Positions 30,201 to 41,525 of a stretch of 64,000 nt of DNA are shown here, piece after piece; the stretch's first letter is position 1; the number at the start of each line of letters is the position of its first letter. Under the pieces are notes generated by a model. The model was not told the origin of the DNA. It was given only the letters and a program-made list of their open reading frames with translations, and searched no databases. The translations under genes were made by a program, and so were the position numbers. The DNA is taken from positions 86,001 through 150,000 of the forward strand of contig CAUJNA010003785.1 of the NCBI GenBank assembly GCA_963377175.1. The letters are read 5' to 3'. Source of the stretch: Effrenium voratum (taxonomy: Eukaryota; Sar; Dinophyceae; Suessiales; Symbiodiniaceae).

Positions 30201-33171
30201 TTGCGGTAAAACATGGATCACTTTTTGGCCACTTGAAAATGGCTCAAGTTCTGACTTCCGGCGAGACCAGTCAAAAGCCCGCCCCTTTTGCGCCAGCCTT
30301 CATACAAAACGCGCTGCTGCTTGGCAGGGATGCCGTACCTGGCCGCTTCGGGCCGATCCAAAGTTCCACCCATTCCGACAGTAGGTAGCTTGGAATATAT
30401 GAAAGACAAATGATGCGAGAAGGCCAGAGACAATGATACATCATTGAGATAGTGCAACATGTTTTCAAGCAAGGAACCCCGGGCTGCCTGCAGTAGGGGT
30501 AACTGGATCTGGGAAAGGCCGACTGCCTCATGGATGCTCCCCCAGAAAACCTCTGAATGCAGGAATGAGTACCCAACAATTGTTCAGGAAGTAGTATCGG
30601 GTCTAAAGGGACTTTCTAAAGCGGATTGCCATGTTACCTCGTTGCATGTGGTGACGAAGAGGTTCCAAATTCGCAGCAACACAACCCACGCTTCCCTAAA
30701 CCGCCTCGCCACGCACATGGCAAGCCAGAAGCTTGGTGAAAAAGATATATCTCAGCAAGCACAACAGCAGTGTTCTGACATGCTGGATCAAGATCGGCCA
30801 AACTCATGTCTGTTGCAATCCCCCCCCTCCAATCATTGCGATGAAAGCAATTTATCCCAGGGTCCAACTTTCAAAGGCCTGGATCCGGTCAATTCAATTT
30901 GCCTAGTAGTAGTCTGTAGGATTTACCTGCGCCACGATTTGACTCCTCCTTGTTGTTTGTTATGATGATTTGGGTCACTAAGCCCAATCCTTGCACCCAA
31001 CCCTTGGTATGGTCGAATAACCATTGCGCTTTGCAGCGTCTCCCCCACAAATCAACTGAGGCGACAAAATGCAAACCGGTGTTGGTTCCTGGCAAGCACT
31101 GAGTCTCCCAGTCCCAACCAGGCTGAAGGCCCTCAGGAGGACAACAAGTTCCCTCAGGAGGACAACAAGTTCCTGCAAAGGGGGCCCAACCTAATATCTT
31201 ACTGTGGGTTTTAGTTGACCTTGCTCGGCGGAACCTAGCAACAGCATCTGCCATGGTTGGTTGAGCTAAGGTATACACACACACAAAAAAAATATCCCGG
31301 CAAGAGACCGGGAAAAAAGTATTGGGTGTAATTTAACGACGGGCTACATGAACTCTAACACCTCCCCCACTGCAGGTGAGAAACAAGCATAAACACATCA
31401 ATGTCCAGTCGTAGCTTCTGCAAGTTCTGATGCCGCGTGTTTCTTCAAAAAAACGTGTTTGGCGCGAGGCTTCCTCAAAAAAACATAGCGCGAACCTCCC
31501 AACTGTGGCCCCTGCCAGCCAAAAACAAAAAATGCGAACGGCGCACAGGGCCAGCAGTGTGAGCGCGAACCTCGATCTAACCCGGCCTTAACTCTTACCG
31601 AAAGAACCCCTTAGTGTAAACACTAATTGAGGGAACAAAAATGCAACACATAAAGGCTGCCATCTACTTGTGCCCGTCAGATTGGTATTGCACCGCTAAG
31701 TGAAATGACTGCAAGTAGTTCATGTCAAACATGACCAACGCAACAACATCCAGCGGCACGTGTACTCGAGCTGCTGATAGAACTTCTCGACCAGGTCATT
31801 CTCACTGACCTGAGGTGTCAATCTGTCCAATTGCTTGTTTCATGCTTTTTGTTCAGTGCTGCCGCGGTGTTCAAAAGCTTCAAACGGGTATGATGTTCCA
31901 TGGGGGACCCTTTGGTGGATATGCCCACCACTCACTTTTGAGGTGGTTCTGCGACAATTCCAGCACTGCCCAGCTGGTTGAGCCTAGTTCCTTCTAGGCA
32001 TAAACTAGGTCTGCCAAAACGTCCTGGAGCAGCAAGGCGTGTTCCAGGAGGGTTGGCGTCGGTGTGGGGATTTGGCGTGTTGCGGTTTCTGACCAACCCA
32101 GCCACCTCACCTACCTACCGGAACCGCACCAAGAGCTGGGGCAAACCGGTGGTCTTTGGTTCCATTTACCCAGGTTCCATTTGGTCAAAACCGTTTTTGG
32201 ATCCTTTGCCCATAGGTGAGCTTCCCTTCAGGGGGGGATGTTTTGAGGGGAAAGATAGGGAGAGTGAAAAGCCAAGTGAGGAGTTCTCCTTTGGCTGTGG
32301 TCGTCAAAACTGTTAAACGGGATCCTAGTTTGGTTGGTAGGCGAATTCACATGTTTGAACCTATTTTAGTGGTTGGATTGGGATGTTCACTGGGGGTACG
32401 ATTTGGATTTTGACCCATGGCCATTGGTTTTCCGCTGGCGGTGTGCAGCTGAAGGCTGCGCTTTTCACCGTCCAGAGTCCTGGTTGATGATGTTTGGTGG
32501 TCATCGATCCCCCTTGAGATGTCACTATAAACAGAATGGGTGTTCCAACCCCACCCCCTGATTTAGTAGTCATTGCATATTAGCCGTTTTCAATGTTGTC
32601 CCTGAATTGCCTTCCGAAGGTGTACCACTTTTGCAGGCAAAGACCAACGACCAGCTCGTTTTTGTGTGGTTCGGGGGGGGGGAAGGATGAAGCATGTTTA
32701 CGCTGGGTGGAGAACCGTGCCTTGTGACATCATTTTATTATTGATGAAGTGGGTGTCGGACAGTGATTCCTCATATAAAATGGGACACTGTTCTTTATTG
32801 GAAGTCGGGGGATATTTGCCTGAAGCAGGTATTCATTTTAGGACACATCTATCTATGTGATCATTGTTGCTTCGATAATGAACCAAATAATCCAAATTAC
32901 AAAAGCTCTCGCAAAATGTTTGACACGTGATGCTCTCACGCAACGTTTGGATTTCATTCCTTGGCTGACGAGCATGTTGCCAGCATGTCTGCCGAAATCT
33001 CCCTTGTCAGTGACGACAACAGTTAGGGGAACTGGGGAGGCGTCCCTGTGCGGCAATTCGCAACCTAATTGCTGAATTTTGGCAACCACAGCCAAATTGA
33101 TCCGAGGCTTCGGCCGTGATAAGCCCGGCCTTTCGGCCCAGCGTCTGGACGTGCACCGTGAGCTGCATGGC
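27142..33171 (-). CDS. Ubiquitin-like-domain protein gene, at least 6 exons
   Basis: Exons: 33115-33171, 31766-31809, 30298-30338, 28933-28984, 27884-28013 and 27142(or 27091)-27213. The first four join in phase to give a ubiquitin-like fold: MQLTVHVQTLGRKAGLIT, then VSENDLVEKFYQQLE, then YGIPAKQQRVLYEG, then RDGLVDDLKPGRRLKAR. They match ubiquitin's MQIFVKTL, IENVKAKI, EGIPPDQQRLIFAG and L.DY...STL.L. There is no C-terminal Gly-Gly where ubiquitin is cut, so this is a domain in a larger protein, not a modifier. A basic, Ala/Pro-rich region follows (AARDRWPPRGQDYALAKPAR, then SHWRKAKTRRARGPMG). Donors: GC at exons 1, 3 and 4, GT at 2 and 5; acceptors are AG|G except AG|C before exon 5. The exon at 36730-36789 fits upstream in phase; exons at 24.2-15.4 kb may follow. 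Role unknown; such domains usually bind the proteasome or partners. Confidence 0.7.
27305..27390 (+). repeat. 52-bp tandem duplication
   Basis: CAAGCTCTTGGATGTTTGGG followed by TGAAAAAGGAAAGT occurs twice, at 27305 and 27357, each followed by A-rich sequence. Confidence 0.85.
27884..28013 (-). CDS. Exon 5 of the ubiquitin-like gene, basic Ala/Pro-rich
   Basis: 130 nt with near-total GC3. Encodes AQRAARAAPQKAARDRWPPR, GQDYALAKPARVILGKQLPP and KPK before a GT donor. The acceptor TTTTGAG|C is chosen for phase 2; it breaks the AG|G rule, so the left edge is less certain. Confidence 0.6.
28050..28165. mobile_element. TIR element, family H copy 2
   Basis: Shares CGTGGAAGCGTTCGAC, TTTGGACCATG and GGTTCCATGTGCAATTGGTG followed by GGAGGG with 3886-4016. 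The left terminus is degraded. It lies in the intron just upstream of exon 5 of the ubiquitin-like gene. Confidence 0.6.
28933..28984 (-). CDS. Ubiquitin-like exon 4, last strands
   Basis: 52 nt after CAGCGGAG|G, starting in phase 1 to complete Gly, then RDGLVDDLKPGRRLKA. It matches ubiquitin's DGRTLSDYNIQKESTLHL. GC donor at GCGAG|GC. Confidence 0.68.
29382..29488 (+). repeat. 18-bp minisatellite, about five units
   Basis: Units of TTCCGCCGTNGGGACGCG, 18 bp each, with few substitutions. On the minus strand they give PTAETR repeats, but there is no splice or start signal. The words CGCC and GAAACGCC continue to recur to 29700. Confidence 0.8.
30298..30338 (-). CDS. Ubiquitin-like exon 3, GIP..QQR motif
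   Basis: 41 nt after GCGGCCAG|G. It completes Glu and reads YGIPAKQQRVLYE, with the final G before a GC donor. GIPxxQQRxxxxG is the most diagnostic ubiquitin-fold motif. Confidence 0.75.
31131..31173 (+). repeat. 21-bp direct duplication
   Basis: CCTCAGGAGGACAACAAGTTC occurs twice in tandem. Confidence 0.85.
31766..31809 (-). CDS. Ubiquitin-like exon 2, central helix
   Basis: 44 nt after CACCTCAG|G, encoding VSENDLVEKFYQQL plus GA of a split Glu codon, then a GT donor. It matches the helix SDTIENVKAKIQDKE. Confidence 0.7.
31895..31965. mobile_element. Dispersed hairpin element, family B copy 1
   Basis: TGGGGGACCCTTTGGTGGAT, CCACCACTCACTTTTGAGGT and GGT recur at 35900-35985, 37790-37866 and, inverted, 55985-56055. 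It can fold: CCACCA(A)CCAC pairs with GTGGTGG. Confidence 0.6.
32160..32425 (+). mobile_element. Dispersed element, family C copy 4
   Basis: GGTCAAAACCGTTTTTGGATCC, AACCTATTTTAGTGGTTGGA, TTGGGATGTTCACTGGGGGT and TTTTGACCCATGGCC match the other copies, with a non-shared insert at about 32220-32310. Confidence 0.68.
33115..33171 (-). CDS. Ubiquitin-like exon 1, first beta hairpin
   Basis: 57 nt after CGTCGCCAG|G, encoding AMQLTVHVQTLGRKAGLIT with a GC donor (ACG|GC), phase 0 to 0. It corresponds to ubiquitin strands 1 and 2, including the initial MQ. Confidence 0.68.
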
Positions 33172-34530
33172 CTGGCGACGATGGCGACGGTTCTTTTTGC
33201 CCGGTCTGCGGGAAGCTCATGGCCCGTTTGGAGGTGGATTTGAAGGGCAAACCTGGAGAAGCCAGGGTGCCACTGGTCAAACTGAAGAGGGCTATCAATT
33301 TAGCTTGGGTGTTGCCTTTTGGTGGGGTGATGGTTGAAGGGGGGAAACATGGGGAACCCTTTTTTGGGTCTTTAACTCTTTCCAGCAGTGATGGAAATTA
33401 TCTCACAATGTGCCACTGGTCAAACTCGGGGCTCTCAAATTTAGTTTGCATTGTTTGGTCCGGTGACTCTGACATGTCCAGCCCTGCTTTGAGCCTAGCA
33501 ACTCCAAATAAAGGTCTTCTCGTCAGCAAATGTTTGTTTCTTCTTGGGGGTTGCCTCTCTGAGAAAAAACACAAAACAATAGTTCAGTAATCATTGCCAT
33601 CGCACTTAAATCAGGCCCTAAGGCGACTTGCCCCCCCCCCCCCCCCCAACCTTTCTGGCTTTGGAGGAAACCGACTGAGACCAACCATGTGGAGGAGTCC
33701 CTGGTTTTGACACACGCCACAAAGTGGCGGGGTACCCCCAGACTTGGCGCAACATACAAGGCACCGAACATCGTGCCAGTAGCCCGCCCGCTATCCCGCC
33801 ATCCCACCATCCCGCCTGCAGTCGAAGGCAAAGAGCAATGCACCCGAATTATAGGCTCTTTGATGTCTTGACACTTGACATGTCTTGATTCATTTCAGGC
33901 TTTGGCATTGTCGGAACAAGGCCTTGAAGGTTGGTCAGTCAGACGTCGGTCGTTTTGCTTAGCTTCCACTCCGCAGGTCAACACCAAAAAACAGCCCCTG
34001 GAGCACAATGCCAGGCCCGAGTTGTGGTCAACTGGCTTCGGCACATCAAACTCCCGGCTCCGCGTTTTCGCGGCATCGGTGGAGCAAGCCGAGACGTAAC
34101 CGAAGACACGTGGTCGTCTCAACCGCCCTGGATTCTAACGCATGTGTGCGATGTCCTGACCTTGACCCCGTGAAGTTGTCAACATGCTTCGAGTTTGCCT
34201 GAGTTAGAAGAAGGCAAAGCCACATCCGTCGACATCCGTCGACCTCACACCCTTGCGTATGCTGGTGTGTATCTGAGCGGCTGGGGAAACTACAATGTCA
34301 TTATATTATATACATATGATAAATCTGCGGATGTGCATTGCGTGGCAACAGCAGGTGCCAATCCTGTTTGCCCGCCCCTCCAGCCCTGCATACGCCCAGT
34401 GACCATGGTCAAGCTGTTTTGCTCGGCATCTCTGATTTCACGTCCGTTCTAAGCGAACGAACTGGCTGGGTGAAACGTGTCAGCAAAGCAAGTGGCGCTG
34501 GTTCTGACCTGGCCATGAATTAAGCATAGC

Positions 34531-34640
34531 ATTGTCTCCATAGGTGTCCTTTTAGGGGAAATAGATGGCCCTGGTAGATGATTAAACCACCAGGTAAACC
34601 AGGAATCGCCCTCGAAAAATCCTTTACCTATGATTCTCTC
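34531..34640. mobile_element. hAT-like MITE, family A copy 1, 8-bp TSD (7/8)
   Basis: The element at 34539-34632 starts CATAGGTGTCC and ends ACCTATG. It is flanked by ATTGTCTC and ATTCTCTC. The interior GGCCCTGGTAGATG and AGGTAAACCAGGAATCGCCC are shared with 55672-55776. Confidence 0.72.
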
Positions 34641-35899
34641 TTGAAGGAGGCAACAAAACTTCAAGCCTGCAAGTCTGTCTGCAAAAGTGTAGGGTAGGTG
34701 TGCCCGGAAACTACTCAAGGCCGCCCTCTTTCCTCTTTCCCCACTGGTGGCGGACGAGTAAGGTGCTTTGTACCTTCGCAAGTTGGCCTACTTTGTCTCT
34801 CTGGTGCAGTGCTGGTGAAGTGACTGATTATTAATGTTGAGGGGGAACATTATGCATTAGCTGCTCCTAATATATGGCTAATGGATTGAAATATTCACAT
34901 GCTGCGGAGTGCGTACTTACCTTGCAAGCCAACATCTAGACGCTGCGGTAGAGTTGCGTGAACTAATGTAGCATGTTGCGTGTGACTCAAATGATGCCTT
35001 CAGTTGAATGCTTCACAACGTAATTAATAAGATTATCCCCTCCACTTACTAATTGTCCGGCTCTTCGATCCCTTCGAGTTTGTTTCTGGGGTCCAAGCAA
35101 CCACATTTAGCTGGCTGTTGCGTTCCGGCCCGCTCGAGAAGCTCGTGAGCATAGCCAGCCGAAGCACGTCCATGAACCCCTCATGGCCAACAGGACTCTA
35201 TCAGCCTGCCAGTCTGGACATACCGAGCGCCCTCAAGGCTGGCTCAGTGGTTGCCAGCTCGGTACGACTCTGTGTCAGCCAATTTACTATGCGCCCCCCA
35301 ATATGCAGCGAGTTGTCAAAATAGCGGCCCTCTACTTTCATGCTGGCCCGCCTTTACGGGGGCTTCAACAAGAGACCCACATTTTGTTTGACCCACATAA
35401 GCCCCATGCCGCAATACCATGTACTACTCATCTCCCTCTTCCTCACTTCAGCTGTTCGCCGCAAACATAGTTCATCCGAGCATGAAAACCCTCGAAGGAC
35501 AGAACATCGTGATTTTTACCCCACAATCACAGCAACCCGCTTGCCTGCTGCCGTCAAGGAGACGCCTGGCGCGGCATCTCACTTCATGCCGGTGGCTGAG
35601 CCGTCTCGCGTGGCTTGCATGACCCCGAGAAAAGCAACCATGGCAGGCTCTGCTTGAATGTGGAGTCGATTTTCCGCAAAGATCACGCATCTCAGCAACC
35701 AAGGAAGACCATTTGAACATCAAGGCAAACAGTCCGTTCAACTGCCACGTGGCAGTTATTGCGTCTGGCACATACATCAGAACCTACAATGAAATCTCAG
35801 CCTAATTGAACGCTCAGACCCCAAACGCACAAACAGCTTCTGAAACCGCTTGCCAGCAGCCTAGCCCAAACCGATTAACTACATTGGCCTTGAATACCC

Positions 35900-35985
35900 T
35901 GTGGAGGACATCTTTTGGGTGGGGGGTCATGTCCACCAACCACTTTGGAGGTTGCTCGCATTGAAAACCATAGTCATGTAAACCA
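35900..35985. mobile_element. Dispersed hairpin element, family B copy 2
   Basis: TTTGGGTGGGGGGTCATGTC and CACCAACCACTTTGGAGGTT match copies 1 and 3. Confidence 0.58.
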
Positions 35986-36729
35986 GTTGGGTGACCACAT
36001 CAAAAGGTTCAAGTGATTACCAAAAGGAAATCAAGACCCGTTCACACCATCATTTCCGGCGTCACTTTCGTGTTCGGACTCAAATGCACTCCAAGGACAA
36101 CACCAACAAACACCGACACCAGCATCGCCAGACTTCTTCGGTTGGCCGGTACTGTACTGAAAACAGAAGAGAAAAAAGGCACCGCTGCAAATCCTGTTGG
36201 CTTTGGGTTCATGCTCATGCAAGCTCTTGTACTGAAAAAAGCAAAAAACGGGCACCGCTCCAAATCCTGTTGCCCTGACCCTTAATACTCAGTTGCCCAA
36301 AGGACCTGGAACTAAAAGGTGAACCTAAATATGGACCAAATGGGAAAGACAAAAGGTCAATAGGTCGGCTTTGAACAACTGAGTTAATTCTGATCAGGGA
36401 GAAGGATCCTTCCCTTTGGCAAAGGGTCTTGGGCGCTGCTCCATGGCTTCTGGTTTTTACGGGCGCCCTCGTATTTCACAACAAAAACATCACCGGACGG
36501 CTCAATCTGGAGAAAACAGGCGGAAATACTCTGGACAAACAAAACAGCTGAGATGAAGGAAACCCTATGAATGCAACAACAAACCTTTCCAATTGGCGGT
36601 TTAGCCAAAATCCACCAGTGGGCATGAATGAACATCTATGAATGGGACAAAACCACCTACCAATAGGTGGCTTCGCAAATTCTTTGTCCATCAGTAAGAC
36701 CTCAAAAAGCCTCCATCTTCGCGCCTCAC

Positions 36730-36789
36730 CGCCTTGGAAGATGGGCGCGCCTCGCGACGCCCCAACAGAGGGTGGGGAGGGATGAGGAC
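36730..36789 (-). CDS. Putative exon, 60 nt, upstream of the ubiquitin-like gene
   Basis: Bounded by CTCGCAG|G and a strong GT donor (GGCG|GTGAGG). In phase 0 it reads VLIPPHPLLGRREARPSSKA, which joins the first ubiquitin-like exon in frame. Another frame (PHPSPPSVGASRGAPIFQG) is also open, so the reading is not settled. Confidence 0.42.
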
Positions 36790-37789
36790 CTGCGAGCCGG
36801 GCGTCTTTGAATCGTTTCACAGGCTGTTGGAGGAAAACCGAAACGAAACCCGGCCCCGTTTTGGACAAATTTCAGGACGAAAAGGCATGGTTGACTCTCA
36901 ATACTCCCCTGCTCTGGGAGGGTTGGTCCGGTCTTCTAGTCACCCCCACAAAGGGAAAATGGGAACCACACGTGAAATTCCGATCCCCCCCGACTTGCAT
37001 CTTCGTCTTTGCGGCTCAAGTTTCTTGGAAATAGCAATTCAGGAAGTGTCCAGATTCAAACTTGGGCTCCTCATCAAGGAACGAGCTGAGGGGCCAAAAC
37101 ATAAGTTTCTGAAAATGAACAACACCCCCTCCAAGCACGCCTCCAATTGAGATAGCCAAGGTTTGATTGATGATTTTTCCGCCTAGCGAAGCAGCTTAAA
37201 AGAATCACCCGCGCAGAAATCAGGGCCTTTTTTTTTTCTCTGAATTAGAATGTTTACACCAGGCGATCAACCGCCCCTCGAGGTTGTTTTCGACCCACCA
37301 TCCCTCCGAACGGGGCCCCCGTCTTTCGAGCATTGGAACCCTCAACATTCAAGTGGATATGCCTGGCCCTGTCAAGGTCTCCTTAAACCAGCCGGGGCGG
37401 GCATCTCCCGTCTCGCTTACACATGGTGCTCTGTGTCCCCCTAAAAAAAAGCAGCAGCTCCTGGACCGAGTGCTGAAAAATGCCTGGCATGCAAAGGGTA
37501 AGTCGCAACGACTCTTCCAAGTCAAACTGACTGTCACAGCGAACAGTGGAGCTGTTAAAACAAAATGCCAGAGAAAGCACGGTCATGGTTTCAAATGGAA
37601 GTCTTTCCGCCCCAAGAAACCTATCCAGACCCTAACCTTTTGTAGGTTACATGGATCCAATCGCGTCCAACAGATCCCGTTTTGGGGCAATGTTCGGATC
37701 AAAACCCCGTCCTCCATCGCTCTGGATATCAGCCTCTCCTCCAAAGGCCATGCGCAAGACCATTCAAAAGAATGGGTGTAGATTTGATG

Positions 37790-37866
37790 GTGGGCCCTTG
37801 GTGGTGGGGATTCATGTCCACCAACCACTTTTGAGGTGGTCCCCCATTAACAACACTCAAACATAG
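37790..37866. mobile_element. Dispersed hairpin element, family B copy 3
   Basis: GGTGGGCCCTTGGTGGTGGG, ATGTCCACCAACCACTTTTG and AGGTGGTCCCCCATTAA match the family. Confidence 0.6.
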
Positions 37867-38400
37867 CTGTACCCAGATCAAGAAACCCAAGGAATCAGTC
37901 AAAATGTCTAGGAACTTTGTCATGCTTGCAGATTGAAGTTGGAAGCATTCTGCTCTGTCACCGTCCTGTCACATATACTCCTTGGCAAAGAAGCTACTTC
38001 GACGCTACACGATTCCAGCACAGTCCCCTTGGACAAAATATTGCGTTGTGCTGGCAACCACAAAACATTGCCATCATGGCGACAGAAACAAACACGGGCT
38101 AGCAATCATAACGAAAAACAAACATCAGTGCCAGCAAACAGAAGATTGAGACTTGGCACATGATAGACTCCCATCATGAAAAGAATGGGAAATTGAAGGA
38201 TCGAGCGGCCTCAACAAGCCTTCCGAAGCAGCCTAGCAGGCATGAAATTCCTTGGTTCTACAAATGCATGGTCTCTGAATCACACTTCCTCAGGCATGTT
38301 AAATTGTTCGCTCCCGCTTGTGCATTGTGTAATATGGGCTGTAGCGTACACAGATTTATGATTGAGCTGGTTGGACAGAAACAGGGCGTGACAGAGCGGG

Positions 38401-38428
38401 AACAAACAAACAAACAAACAAACAAACA

Positions 38429-38469
<41 letters not shown>

Positions 38470-38940
38470 GCAAGCAAGCAAGCAAGCAAGAAAGCAAGAA
38501 AGCAAGCAAACAAACAACACAGCATAACTGTAAGAGTTGGATGTCGCATGAAAACAAACTATACTGCCATATGTTCGTAAACACACGCGTGCGCACGCAC
38601 GCACGAACGCACACAAGCACGCACGCACGCACAGACAGCCAGACAGACACACACACAGACACAGGCACAGACGCAGACACAGACACAGACAGAGACACAG
38701 ACACAGACACAGACACAGACACGGACGCAGACGCAGACGCAGACACAGACACAGACACGGACACAGACAGACCGACAGACAGACTCACAGACGGACGGAT
38801 GGACCGACAAACAGACAGACAAATAGACAGACAGAGACAATAGACAGACGAGACACGTCCACCAATCAGACACAAACACACACAAACCAACACAAACACA
38901 CACACACAAAAAAAAAAAAAAACAAGACAAAAGAGCACAT
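38401..38940. repeat. Compound microsatellite: (CAAA)n, (TCAA)n, (GCAA)n, (CACG)n, (CAGACA)n, (CA)n
   Basis: A run of different 4- and 6-bp units follow each other without unique sequence between, each apparently derived from its neighbour by one base. The open frame across it is low-complexity. Confidence 0.92.
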
Positions 38941-40093
38941 GCAAAAACAACAACAACAACATAAAACACTGCAACCAACACACACACACAGCAACGGAAC
39001 CATGGACTTGGTGGTCTCTGCAGCCTTCACACTTCCTCAAGTCTTGGGGAAGAGCCGGGAGGAGACTCTGAAATTGCTTGGCAGGTCTGAAATGGCCTTT
39101 TACTTGCCCAGTTGCGACGAAATCAAAAACGGCCTTTTGCGATTGGCTCCAAATAGACACCCAGCCCAGAAGGAAACCAGGGCGCCAATAGGCAAGTGAG
39201 TCAAATGCCTGCAAGAACCTGACGCTGACCCCAGAAATTCGCAGCAGGCAAAAGTGTCCTCCAGCTGGAAGAGGGGAGTCCGCAGCGCTCTCATCCTATG
39301 GGCCAAAGCTACCCTGAACAAACCGATGCCACACATTTCAAATCCTGGCGTCGCCCATGGGAGATCAAAATTTGCATGCAGGCCAAATAAGTGAGCAGAC
39401 GGTCTGCAGCAGACGGGTGCACCACTGGCAACTGAGATGTCATACTCCTTCCCAGCTGCAGGACACACAGGCAAGAGACCCCTAATGGAGGTGCGGCAGT
39501 GTCAAGAATGGATCACGTTTTGCCATGTTTCCCAACGCAGGGCCTGCTCTACTCAGCCCATGCACAATCAAAACCCCGTCTCAACTGTTTCACCCAAGCC
39601 CTCGGGCCCGCCAAAAACGTTGGAACCCAAGCGTAGCCCCAAGTTGGCACACCGTAACGGAAATCAGGGCATTGATTAATTAGCAGCGTGCCTATTTAGA
39701 AACGATCCCCCACTGGGCGGAAGCTGAGTCCGGAAGGCTCCGCGGTCGACACAGGAATCGCCGTGTAACTTGGAGTCAAGTCACGGCCTTTTGTCGAGCC
39801 ACTGCGATTTGTGAACCGTTTCGCAACATGAGTAGTACTGGATACGATGTACAACGCATGTGTCTATAATTTGAAAAAATACTATGTATTCTCGCGCACC
39901 GATGTTGCATGATTGGTGTAGCCGCTAGCCGCTCTCCACCTCAAGGCAGAGCTTGGTTTCCACAGGTAGACACGAGTCAAGCTGGAAGCCGCCAAAGCAG
40001 TGCCAAATCGCAGGGGCATTCGTCGGATTCACCCAAACAACAGGTAAACATGCCCTCCGACCCGTGATTCCAAGCTGCTACTACTGGGGAGGG

Positions 40094-40183
40094 GGATCAT
40101 TTTCGAACACCGATTTTGGATCATTTTCGAACACCGATGTCCTGGATCATTTTCGAACACAGAGTGGGTCATTTTCGAACACA
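40094..40183 (+). repeat. Four-unit minisatellite GATCATTTTCGAACAC
   Basis: Four units of 24-26 bp at about 40095, 40119, 40145 and 40168. The core TCATTTTCGAACAC is invariant; the linkers differ. Confidence 0.85.
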
Positions 40184-40470
40184 TGGGGGGGCTATCCTGC
40201 GGCACCCGTGGGGTGGGGGGCCAGGAGGCTCCGAGTCCCAAGTTACCTTGGCTTTTTGAGCTAAGATGTCCTCGGCGACTTGCGCTCGTTGGCCCCCGTA
40301 AAGCCGTGAAAGCTCGCCGTGAAAACTCGTGAAATTTCAAGCTCTGAGTTATCTTGTCCTCGCGACACAAAAAACCTCCTTAGCTCATACGGCCTAAGTA
40401 ACTTGCGAATCGGAGCCTCCTGGAATTGCGATCGCCGCTTACTGCGTGGCGGCGCAACGCGTGTTGGGGC

Positions 40471-40605
40471 TGGGGGGGGGGGGTGGGGTGGGGCAGTTAC
40501 GTTCGCTTCTGGCTGCGTGACCGTGCGACTGCGTCCTGAGGGGGGGGGGGGGGGATGGGGTGGGGCAGTTACGTTCGCCTCTTACTGCGTGACCGTGCGA
40601 CTGCG
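40471..40605 (+). repeat. Tandem duplication with poly-G head
   Basis: A G run, then TGGGGTGGGGCAGTTACGTT and CTGCGTGACCGTGCGACTGC, occur twice, at about 40471-40533 and 40541-40605. Confidence 0.85.
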
Positions 40606-40668
40606 CGCTGGTGGTGATGGCGGTGTTGTTGGTAGCGATGATGACGATGTTGATGATGATGGTCATGT

Positions 40669-40730
<62 letters not shown>

Positions 40731-41040
40731 ATGTTGACCATGTTGATGACGATGATGATGACGGTGATGATGTTGATGATGATGGTGATGATGTTAATGA
40801 TGATGATATTGATGTTGCCGATGAGGATGTCGATGGCGATGACGTTGATAATGTCGATGATGGTGGTGATGTCGACGTTGATGTTGATAATGGTGATGAT
40901 GTTGTTAATGATGATGATGATGGTGATGATGTTCAAAAACGAGCCAAAACACGCGTTCAAAAACGACCACCTTCCCCTACTACTGCTACTACGACTACGA
41001 CTGCTACACCACCACTACTACCGCTACTACCGCTACCGCT
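40605..41040 (+). repeat. (GAT)n array followed by (CTA)n array
   Basis: GAT/GTT/GAC triplets to about 40935, a short unique link (about 40936-40970), then CTA/CTG triplets to 41040. Asp-rich frames over it are artefacts. Confidence 0.92.
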
Positions 41041-41450
41041 ACGACTGCGGAACGCACGAGTCCTGAAAATCCATATTACCTTCTTTTTCTCATGGCCTCT
41101 GGGCAAGACAAGCGTGAAGCGAGGATCACAAGACAACGGCCCTTCCCACGCATTGCCCAAATGCGTGGTTCTTGTTCAAAGGCTTGCAAGGGCAGCATCA
41201 TTTGCAGCAGTCACAGGCCTCAGCGCTGTCCGACATATCCTCACAGTAACGTTGGGTCGGTTCCTTGTTCCGTAGAACGGGTGCGACTTCAGCGCTTCCA
41301 AGAACATGCCGATACTCATCATAGTGAGGGACGCCCCCAGAGGCTGGCGTCAACTGTTTGCGTGCCACATATATGCACATATATTTGCACTTGTTTTGTC
41401 GTCTGAAACAATGAGAATGCAGTCTGTCAAATAATCAAAGCGACAATCCT

Positions 41451-41525
41451 CCTGCAGTAGTAGTTATAGTAATGGTAGTAGTCGTAGTAGTAGTAGCAGC
41501 AGCAGCAGCAGTAGTGGTAGTAGTT
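41451..41525 (+). repeat. (GTA)n and (GCA)n triplet array
   Basis: GTAGTAGTA passes into GCAGCAGCA and back. It abuts the candidate exon at 41526. Confidence 0.88.

Larger units (their letters stand above)
33200..36729. other. Intronic or intergenic, no further gene recognised
   Basis: Apart from the family A and B elements and a C run at about 33631-33648, I see only short frames without motifs. At 36150-36260 the words GTACTGAAAA and GGCACCGCTxCAAATCCTGT occur twice, a diverged direct duplication of about 80 bp. Confidence 0.4.

Noticed and set aside
30459..30965. 168-codon plus frame
   Set aside because: No domain; intronic texture, antisense to the ubiquitin-like gene.
38160..38843. 227-codon plus frame
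   Set aside because: It runs across microsatellites and translates to Lys/Asn and Asp/Thr repeats; a composition artefact.
40319..41275. 318-codon plus frame with a long Asp run
   Set aside because: The frame is created by the GAT triplet array and has no ordinary protein texture outside it.
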